64,000 bases of DNA. It comes from Isoetes taiwanensis (Eukaryota > Streptophyta > Lycopodiopsida > Isoetales > Isoetaceae). The position numbers and the translations under genes are program-made. The stretch spans positions 4,500,665-4,564,664 of the forward strand of contig JAJEKV010000046.1 in the NCBI GenBank assembly GCA_021234155.1. Reading direction: 5' to 3'. Below the pieces are notes generated by a model. The model saw only the letters and a list, made by a program, of their open reading frames with translations. It did no database searches and had not been told where the DNA came from. Below are positions 55,825-64,000 of the stretch, one piece after another; the first letter of the stretch is position 1; every line of letters begins with the position of its first letter.

Positions 55825-56040
55825 ATGCCCAAGATCATGGCTTCAATGTCTCATTGTGAATGAGGTCATGACCATTGTAAGATTCTAAATTGCCATGCCC
55901 ATATTTCTTAGGATCCTGTGGTAAGACCCCCATGCCCAAGGTCATGAATTCAACGTCTTGTTGTGAAAGTGGCCTTGATTATTGTAAAGTTAGTGGGGGA
56001 AGGGCCCACTTCATCCATGTACAATGGTGGGGGCAGGTCC
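55825..56040. repeat. Imperfect duplication, 107-bp period
   Basis: Segments starting ATGCCCAAGATCATGG at 55825 and ATGCCCAAGGTCATGA at 55932 are similar over about 60 bp (both continue with AATGTCT/AACGTCT and ATTGTAA). Confidence 0.7.
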
Positions 56041-56112
56041 CATTTGGATGTATGTCCCATAAGTTTCGACTTCTCGTAGACACTAAAAATTGTATCTATC
56101 TATCTATCTTAT
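56036..56112 (+). mobile_element. LINE 3' terminus with (ATCT)n tail
   Basis: ATGTCCCATAAG and CTCGTAGACACTAAAAATTG are followed by ATCT units. It is a diverged copy of the shared LINE 3' terminus. Confidence 0.55.
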
Positions 56113-56220
56113 TTATTTGCAAGTTTTAGTTTAATCCATTCCAACCTTGTCTTATAAGAATCAAACCCTCCATCCACAGAGTTGAACCTCTCAAACCCTC
56201 TCATGCTAATCACTGAGGGC

Positions 56221-56991
56221 CAGGGCTCAAATTTGACGGCTTTCACGCCTGTTTTTGGCATTTTTGCCTGTCAAAACAAGCAAAAAAAAAATTTGTATTG
56301 CAAATGAAAGGTCCCCAATGATAAAATGCCTGTCATAGCGAAAGGCCATCAAAATATATATTTGTCATTTGAAAGGCTAGGTATTTAAATTGTCTGTCAT
56401 TTTTTTGACATATATTTATTGTAATATTTTTTATTTATAATTTTTATATATTTATTGATATATTTTTTATTTCTTATTTTCCTATATAAATAAAATGATA
56501 TGAGCACATTATGATCAAGAGCGCTATACGATCAAGCATGAAATTAGAAACACTTGATGCAATTATGATGGTATCATTGTGCAATGAACCATTTGAGAGT
56601 GTGGATTGGCAAGCATGCCTTGATGATTGGTGTGAGATGAAGAAGAGGAGAGGAATGCCGCTCGAATAAGCTCATTGGTGGTACTTGTTTAAACAATTGT
56701 CTCTTGCAATACGTTTGAAAACTTGGTTATTTCACGACTTTATAACATAAGTATGTTTTTATTTTATGTTTTTCAAACTATTGTCTTTTGTAATTCGTTT
56801 AAAACTTGGGTATATCATTATGAGTTTGTAACAAACTTTATAATTTGTTCTATTTTTCTTACGTCTGTCATTTGGGATTTTTGTCTTGCATTTGAAAGGT
56901 TGAAATTGAAATACTTCCTGTCATGCGAAAGGCATAATTTTTTTTTGCCTGTCACAAGAAAATTAGGGGTAGCCTTCAAATTTGAGCACTG
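56221..56991 (+). mobile_element. hAT DNA transposon derivative, 771 bp, TSD CTGAGGGC
   Basis: Terminal inverted repeats: the left end CAGGGCTCAAATTTGACGGC and the right end, reverse complement, CAGTGCTCAAATTTGAAGGC. They are flanked by an exact 8-bp duplication CTGAGGGC at 56213-56220 and 56992-56999. Both are hallmarks of hAT elements. Subterminal regions repeat motifs such as GCCTGTCA and GAAAGGC. Positions 56514-56670 encode SMKLETLDAIMMVSLCNEPF and WCEMKKRRGMPLE, a remnant of the hAT C-terminal dimerisation region. The rest of the transposase is gone, so it could move only with help from an intact hAT. Confidence 0.93.
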
Positions 56992-57099
56992 CTGAGGGCG
57001 GGCATCATTTATGTGTAGTTTACGTTCCTTTGTATAAGTTCTAAGACCATAAATATTAGTTCCTCTCCCGCTTCTAGAATCCTGTTATAGACATGCCTA

Positions 57100-58620
57100 C
57101 CCCATTTTCGTCCCCAAATTCCATGGACATATCATGCACATGGATGGGGAAGCCCACCTACCCCCACATCGGAACTACAACTAGCACAAGAAGTGTCCAA
57201 TATAGAGCAAACTTATATTGGATGATATTATAGACTCCATCCCAACCGAATAGACAACATATGCGACACAAGTAAGGTTGAGAAACCTATCCTAAAAAGG
57301 GAGGCAAAGGCAAAGGCAAAGGCACATGACACACACTTGTCCAAGCAAGCTTACGGCCAGTACTAGAATTTAGCAGTAAGCCACTCACAAGCAACATAGG
57401 ATTGGGCATCTGAAAAGATTTGGAGACAAATCTAGGCGAATGTTCGGAGCAATACAGTTAAGCTGGTAGGTCTTATAGAGTAGATACAGTCTGTGATGCC
57501 TACATTGCTAAAAAAAGCAATTGGCTTCAGAAAAGCAATGCATTTTTAGCATGAAAATGCTCGTGCAATAGCTTGATGATCAACTTCAACTAGCACAATT
57601 TGAACTGCAGCATGATAGGTCAGATATCGCCGACCTTCAGGCTCATCTGACTGCGATATCAACCAATAGATACATTTTGAGGACATGGAACATTTTGAGA
57701 AGGAGACTACGGAGACTATATCAGAACTTTAAACAAAAGTTATGGAGATGATCGCCAAGATCCAACAAGCTATTCAAAAAACCACTATAGAAAGCCAATT
57801 GCAGCAGCAACATCTTCAGTCCCCACAGGACAGGGTCACCACTTTGAAAACAAAAATAATGGCCAAGGACATAGGGGCACTTGCAGACTTTAAAAGTTGG
57901 AGGGAAGTTCCTCCAATCAAGGCTATGATATATGTGAGAGAGTTGTGTGAGACCATTGCATAAGGTGATTCATGTTGATGCTCATGAGTAGCTGCACCAT
58001 TACATGTGAAAATTGGAGAAGTATAGGGCAAAGCAACAAGAGCTAACCTTCTAGCTTCAAGTAATGAAGACTAATATGGAGAATGCCGCTATTGCCCATG
58101 TCAAGTTGCCTGAAACACGTCCAGTAAGATAGACAAACATTACCCAACAAAGGCATGACAAATCAATTTCTAGCTCAACCAGACAACACAGGTAGGAGAA
58201 CCCAACATATCAAGCAACAATAGCTCGAGAATGCCCAATGACAACTGTTGCTACATTCGCATGTTGCACGAAGGATACTGCAAAGTTGCTCAAAGAGCAA
58301 CAGGAATAAAGGTGCATGGATCACAATGTCGTAGTCTGAAGCATCCTCAAGGAGGCAAGCGAGGACCTCAAGAAGAAAATCCAAACAATGGTCCTCTTTA
58401 AGATGAGATTCCATTCTCCTGTGCACATTATTAGGCCATCCCGTATTGGCATTCAATGCCACAGCCATCCATATATTGTGAAATTTACAATGGCAGATGC
58501 AGTGATAAGAGATGACATACTCCAAGAATTGAATGACATACTCCAAGAGTTGAATGTGAAAGCCACCTCGTTGTATGCAGACTTTGAACTCACACCGTTA
58601 CAACAGGAGTCTTGTCAATG
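57100..58620 (+). pseudogene. LINE B ORF1 (plus-strand copy)
   Basis: From about 57200 the sequence parallels the reverse complement of 18.73-20.03 kb. Recognisable parts are the glutamine-rich MEMIAKIQQAIQKTTIESQL at 57742, TLKTKIMAKDIGALADFKSW, MENAAIAHVKLPETRPV near 58080, and the tail DILQELNVKATSLYADFELT ending at 58621. Stops and shifts occur throughout. A duplicated GACATACTCCAAGA occurs at 58514 and 58538. Confidence 0.65.
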
Positions 58621-58621
58621 A

Positions 58622-59219
58622 GAGCTTGCTCAGTGAGGGACACAAGAAACACCGATGGTCTTTGTTGAACTAGTTCAAGGTAAGGTATGCTAATTTTACG
58701 TCCATTTAACCATATTGTATCGATGACGCGGTAGAAAGGAACCATCGGGCCATCCATCGCTGCAAAAATGCCCGTTACAACTCTTGAGCAAGTGCTACTA
58801 CATCTCCTAATGCAAGTACTAATGCCGCTTTGCGGCTAGCTGGGCCTTTCCGCTTTGCAACCCCTCGGGGTGCTTCTCGCCATTCTTTGTAGTAGTGCTA
58901 TACCTCGCGGTGATGCTACTACTGTTGCTGCTCTTATTATCCTTTAAGGTATTTGCTACCACTATTGTTGTTGTTGTTCTGCAATCCCTCCCCCGCCCTC
59001 CCCCCACCCCCTCTCTCGGTGCTACTATTGCAACTATAACTGCACATGTCAACCTCCAAACACGGATTGTACCTGCATGTTTTCTCCTGGAATTGTAGCT
59101 AAGGACATGGATTTCAGTTTCCTTATGTAAATATGGGAATATGCTGGTTGAAGGATAGTAGATCTGTCAGGCTATCAGCTTCAATGAATGCACAGGCAAG
59201 CGATGACTTAGCGGAATAG
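58622..59219. other. LINE B spacer, no recognisable domain
   Basis: This lies between the ORF1 end and the endonuclease block of the same copy. It includes a pyrimidine-rich, low-complexity part at 58940-59040 whose antisense ORF is chance. Confidence 0.4.
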
Positions 59220-59520
59220 CCCTCTGCTGATTATATTGACACCTTTAGTTTCTCTATATAAGATGGACAGGCACAATTGTTACATGTAGATAGGGGTGCA
59301 AAATCAATGTGAAAAACCCCTCCTTGTGGCCATTGCATGTTACCTTTTGCATAAAATTTAAGCTTCTATTACAGGCAATCGGATGGGGGTAGGTTGGATC
59401 TATATATATATGTCGATCTATATGATCGCATTCAGAGCAACAGACAATTGGGACACGTAATGCTACTTGGGGACTTCGATGCACACACATAAACCATTAG
59501 AGATTTGGTGGGATCAGCTA
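59220..59520 (+). pseudogene. LINE B endonuclease fragment
   Basis: Plus-strand reading contains LGHVMLLGDFDAHT at about 59455-59495, the GDFNA block of a LINE endonuclease. DNWDT precedes it in a shifted frame. The blocks before it are heavily decayed. The next part of the copy (RT) is only found at 62.3 kb. Confidence 0.6.
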
Positions 59521-62320
59521 AGGGCCCTCCAAGCTTTCCACAAATTTGATTCCAATCCTATTCCTAAACCTCCAGGCATTTTTAAAAAGCGCTCTCTCAA
59601 CGCTGGTAAACCTAATTATGACAGGTTGTTGAGCTGTTAGGCGGGTAGTAATGAAGAAGATTATTTATATTTCCCTCAAAACTAGGTTTAGGTTTGCAGA
59701 TCCATCAAGCGGGACTGGCCAAAGGACCTTCAAATAGAGCGATAAATTTTGGTGGACGATTTTCAAATTTGTTTTGATGCAATTCATTGCCAAAACCTGA
59801 GGGCAAAACTCTATTTTCTTTGTGGCAAAGAATCCTATCAATTTGGCTGTCGGAATGGTCTGCAATAAGCAAATTGGAGAACCATGGTTGTTGCTAAGAA
59901 GCTTCGTGCAAATGGAGAAGATATCTTATTGTTTTCCTAATTTTTAGAGCAAGAATTGACAATTTCAAGTTGAGGTGTCTAAGAATTGCTTGCCGTACAA
60001 GAATAGGTTCAACCGAAGGGAGAAAGTTAATGAGAATGCTCTCCTAATTCAGAGCAATGAAAAGTGATATTTGGGCAATAACAACTCTTTTTGTTTTATT
60101 AAATTTCGAGTCATATTTTGTAGTCTCTCGTTACTTATTGTCAAATTGACTATTGAAAATGCTTAACCGAGTATCTAAAAAAATAAGAGTGGTGGGCACA
60201 ATGGCCATAGTGCAAAATGCATGTATTCATTGAGCTGTGGACATGGCAAATTCGCATTGTAGCCACGCACTGAAAAAAAAGGGGTATTTTATTACGAATA
60301 CGAAAAAAAAAGGGGGTTGGGCACAATGGCTATAGTGCAAAATGCATGTATCCATTGGGTTGTGAACATCGCAAATTCGCACTGTAGCCATGCCCTAAAA
60401 AAAGTTGCATAGTGGCCACAGTGCGAACTGCATGTATGCATTAGGTTATGGACATGGCATTCACACTAAAACCACATTTTTGAGGTTGTTCAAAATACAG
60501 ATTTGAATCTGCAACCTATTCATTAGAAACCTAGAGTCTTACAGACAAACTATAACTCTTTTTAACAATTTATTCATCTACAAATCTATTTATTCAATGA
60601 ACGACTGACTATGTGAAATGAAGAAAAGCAATGCAATCTTAAAATTTAACATTGTTAGGTATGTGCTAACTAAAGCAAGGGCATGTAAAGCGTAGATAGC
60701 TTCGGATGAGGAACATATTTCTGCAACTATTATTTTGTTAAAGTGCATATAATTAGAAACGTGGAAGATGCTTAAATGTTCATAATAAAAATACATAATG
60801 CAAATAATAAGCGGAAAAACCATACCCCAATCTTTTTTAGTTGCACTATTGTCTGATCTTCAAAGAGCAAAGAACTGATATTATAGTGGAAAAAATGGAA
60901 CACGCTTGTTATAGCTCGATGGCCCCAGATCCTGCACATCAGAAATACAAAACCCTTAGAGCAAGAACATTACCAATTAAATAACAGAAATCGACAGCAA
61001 AGAAAGGAAAGACATTAAATTGACTCACAATTGGCCCACATTTCGAGAAACGCGTTCGGTGATGTCCGGTCTTCTCTTTTTCCATAACAGATGATGTATA
61101 GACGTATTTAACCTGGACATAAAATTTCTTTTACACTCAATCCGACAACTATGACCCTCGAATGTGCATCATTTGACCTAGAATTCACTCCATAAGGCAG
61201 CCTGAAGAGTAATAAGGCTTCTAGTAAAAACATTGAAGGAGCCCCAATCCAAGGGGGCTTCACCTTGTGGAACCTGTCAAAACCACGTGCATTAACGGGA
61301 GGGGGTGGTTTTTTACCCTTTTCCATATGTATATTATGAGTCATAGGGGTTTTTGGATGTTCTTCTAGTTATAAAACTACACAAAAAGAGTTCAAATTTG
61401 TCTATTAGAAACACATATACTTGGGGTTTCTCTGCTACCCTATGCTCACAGGTGGCATGTCCCATATAAAGAAGGTGGATACCTTGGGCCCCAATCGAAT
61501 CCAATTGTGATTGAACTAATTGCCATTTGAAAGCAAGAAAATAAGAGGTTAGGAGTACATCAAATGATAAAGATTACAATGCTTAAACCTCATTGAGCTT
61601 TTAAAGCCGCACAGAGCTTGTGCAGGCAGAGCTTGGAGAAGATGCAAATGGCGCTAAGAAAAAGCTCGAGAGAGGGGGACATAGTTTTTATAGAGAGGGG
61701 AAAAAATACAAAATTATAGGCAGTCAATCAGGGTGGGATGGATCGCAATAATTCCCCCCCAAACCACCAACCTTGTGTTCAAGTAGGTACGGGTCTTGAT
61801 GAGCCTGCATATGTGACACGTGGAACAGTGTCTCAGGCCTGGATAAAAAAAGCCTGTACATGCTGAAATAGGTATTGGTCACGGTTTTCCCATGCTGGCG
61901 ATTGCTTCAGATGTGCAACATCTTTGACTGGCTTGTCTAGCACATTGGCCATCCTCCTCCTTCTACACTTGTTGGTAGGAGAACCAAGAGACGGATCTAG
62001 TGCCGTAGATTATGTACTTGTGGTCGAGTAAGATTTATACCTTGTCCTTGGTGGTGTTGTCATGTATCTGCAGGTGGGTACAGACAACAAAGATGAGGAG
62101 GTGATCCCCCCTCTTCATTGAAGTAGACTAATAGTCTATGCAGATCCACTGTCAAGTTAAGTTCCACATGCCTCATCTATGCATCAATTGCGATCGAGCA
62201 AAATCTTATACCCAACTGCTAAATAGAAGAGTTATTGGCAATTTTATGGCATCTGACTTTGGAGCAACAAGCTGATTAATGTCCTTTTAAGTGCCGCGGA
62301 TCAATGTTTTGGAATAAAGA
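59521..62320. other. DNA separating LINE B parts, unassigned
   Basis: No gene is recognised. It contains the tandem repeat at 60190-60475, a minus-strand ORF at 61108-61344 without domain, and AT-rich sequence. It is probably one or more insertions of elements I do not recognise. Confidence 0.4.
60190..60476. repeat. Three tandem copies of an 80-125 bp unit
   Basis: Units contain GGCACAATGGC..TAGTGC, AATGCATGTAT and GCAAATTCGCA..GTAGCCA. They start at about 60197, 60325 and 60406. A-rich separators split the first two. Each unit has short complementary ends, TGGCCATAGTGC-like and GCA.TGTAGCCA. Confidence 0.75.
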
Positions 62321-62329
62321 TGCACTTGC

Positions 62330-63445
62330 AGGCCTTTGTACTTGGCAAACTTTCTTCGAAACAAGTGGTTTGTTGCTGAATTCAAGGAATTTAAATGCCG
62401 GTTCAGGCTGATAATTGATCCCACTTTCTGGTTGTATACAAAGCCTTCCTCAAAGGCAAGAAGGCATAGTACATTGCGGAGCACCACCAAGAAATATTCG
62501 ATCTCCTTGATCATCACCTCAAAACATTTTGGAGAAGAGTGCTCAGAAACCTATGCAACCTATGGCAAACATCTCTTTAGAATGGCAGGTGCAGTACTTG
62601 ATCAGCTTTACAATCTTAATGGAGTTCAAAATGAAGTGCCAATACAGACAGGCATGGCATTAGTTGTAGCAAAGTCAAATCGGCCAGCAACGTCTCGCGC
62701 AAATGGCAAGGCTGCAGACTTAGATAACATGTATGTAGAATTGTTAGAGTGAGTTGGACTATAGATTCTCCCCGAACTGACTCATTTGTTCAACCCGGCA
62801 CTTCAAGAAGGCTTTCCCCCACAATGGACCATTAGAAAGGTGGTTTCAATACATAGGGCAGGCAATCCTCATTGCCTCGCTAACTAACACACAATCATGG
62901 TGAGCTCAATGTTTGCAAAACTGTGGTTCAAATTTTGATCGACAGTTGACAGCATATGTAGAGGAAACAAAGGTACATGCACTTACACAGGCACAATTAG
63001 ACCTAAACATTAACCACAAATCATATTTTTACATTGCGAACCTTGATAGAAGACAACAAAATTAAACGGCAAGATCCATATTGCTACTTTGTAGATTTTG
63101 CAAAGGGCTTTGACATCCTCCCTTGGGAGAAGCTGTGGGAAAGATTAATGCAGTTAGGAGTTCCCCAGAAGTTGCAAAATGCAGTATATAGACTATAAAA
63201 AACATGTTCAGCTTGAATACCACTATCAGGCCAGAATACCACTATCAGGCCAACTTGTCAACAATAGCGTTGAAGTCCGCCAAGGGTGCCCACTCTCTCC
63301 CATACTATTTGGACTATACATTGATCAACTTGACAATTGGATTGCTCGGTATGGAGATGGTGGGGCACTGGACTGGTTCACAACATCATCCTATAGCTGA
63401 TATATGCGCGGATGATGTGGATCTCTTAGCTTAAACCCCATCAAA
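62330..63445 (+). pseudogene. LINE B reverse transcriptase (plus-strand copy)
   Basis: Plus-strand reading contains AKSNRPATSRANGKAADLDN, ILPELTHLFNPALQEGFPPQ and WTIRKVVSIHRAGNPHCLAN. Then come CYFVDFAKGFDILPWEKLWE (first catalytic aspartate), VEVRQGCPLSPILFGLYIDQ and CADDVDLLA (YADD variant). The block order is that of LINE RT. Several shifts and stops occur. It ends at about 63445, before the thumb. Confidence 0.85.
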
Positions 63446-64000
63446 TATCACGTGATATTTTGATGAACTAAGTATCTTCGCCAGATGGAATATGCGGGAA
63501 CATGGGTGCATACAGTACAAAATAATGAGGATCACAATGATCAAGTACTATCTATGTGTGCTTACATTGTACTCCTTGTGATGCCAAGGCTTTAGAGTCT
63601 GGTAAAGATAATACATAGTACAGATTTTGATTCCACACTTGCGAGGAGTCCACAAGCGGTACATGTTAAAATAATTGCCCATGAAGAATTATAGGTATAA
63701 AACAACGAGGACTACAATCATTTGAAATACTATCCATACCGTGAACCATTTTATCTCTAGATATACCCAAGAATATGCCAAAAGTTGCTTCTTTAATAAA
63801 TGAATTGCTCTTTTTAATAGGAGCAATCCAATAATGTTCTACTATAGAGTTCAAAGGAAGATCATAGATCCAGGTGCCATTGAAAATGCACGTGACACAT
63901 AGTAGTGATGTCCAGAACACGCATTACACATCGAAAAAGGAAAAAGATCGCATTCTATTCAGTCAAACAAGCTGAAGCATAAACTATTAACCATTTCCCA
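63446..64000. other. Unassigned end of window
   Basis: No gene is recognised. A near-palindrome centred on CACGTG lies at 63446-63470. A minus-strand ORF at 63666-63920 (IYDLPLNSIVEHYWIAPIKK) has no domain I can name. Confidence 0.4.

Overview
The window is nuclear DNA of a vascular plant, most likely a seed plant with a large, repeat-rich genome. It is AT-rich and gene-poor. It holds a spliced cysteine-rich proteinase-inhibitor-II-like gene, a plant hyccin gene, a GT47 (MUR3/XLT2-type) glycosyltransferase gene and a nuclear tRNA-Thr. Nearly everything else is decayed retrotransposon. A gymnosperm or similar large-genome plant would fit, but no single sequence here proves the taxon.

Layout. 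1-3.5 kb: a decayed Ty3/gypsy element (here G1) on the minus strand, with gag, protease, an RNase H-like stretch and reverse transcriptase, in that unusual order. 3.5-5 kb: the 3' part of an L1-type LINE. 5-10.4 kb: gene-poor DNA with short tandem duplications. 10.7-14.4 kb: the gene island (Pin-II-like gene, tRNA-Thr, hyccin). 15-17.1 kb: a tRNA-derived SINE, a 100-bp tandem duplication and nested inverted repeats. 17.2-20.9 kb: minus-strand LINE pieces of two families. 21-26 kb: unassigned. 26.2-29.2 kb: LINE ORF1/endonuclease fragments in both orientations. 29.7-41 kb: a large minus-strand LINE (LINE A). It is interrupted in ORF1 by a 4.6-kb LTR retrotransposon with intact ends (TSD CCCTA) and in ORF2 by about 1.5 kb of unclassified DNA. 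42-46 kb: exon-like ORFs without assignment and a LINE 3' end. 46.3-48.9 kb: a truncated Ty1/copia element. 49.6-51.1 kb: the GT47 gene. 51.3-53.3 kb: LINE 3' ends. 53.8-57 kb: a possible armadillo exon, a SINE and a 771-bp hAT element with an 8-bp TSD. 57.1-63.4 kb: a plus-strand LINE B copy (ORF1, endonuclease, RT) broken by unrelated DNA.

The three protein genes have no obvious common pathway. The inhibitor is predicted to be secreted. Hyccin belongs to the plasma-membrane PI4K complex. The GT47 enzyme is a Golgi type II membrane protein acting on cell-wall polysaccharide. The most notable observations are the RNase H-before-RT order in G1, a LINE group sharing one 3' terminus but carrying different microsatellite tails, LINE A with a coiled-coil/RRM-type ORF1 and tandem 5' monomers, and a 66-nt in-frame cassette exon in the inhibitor gene.
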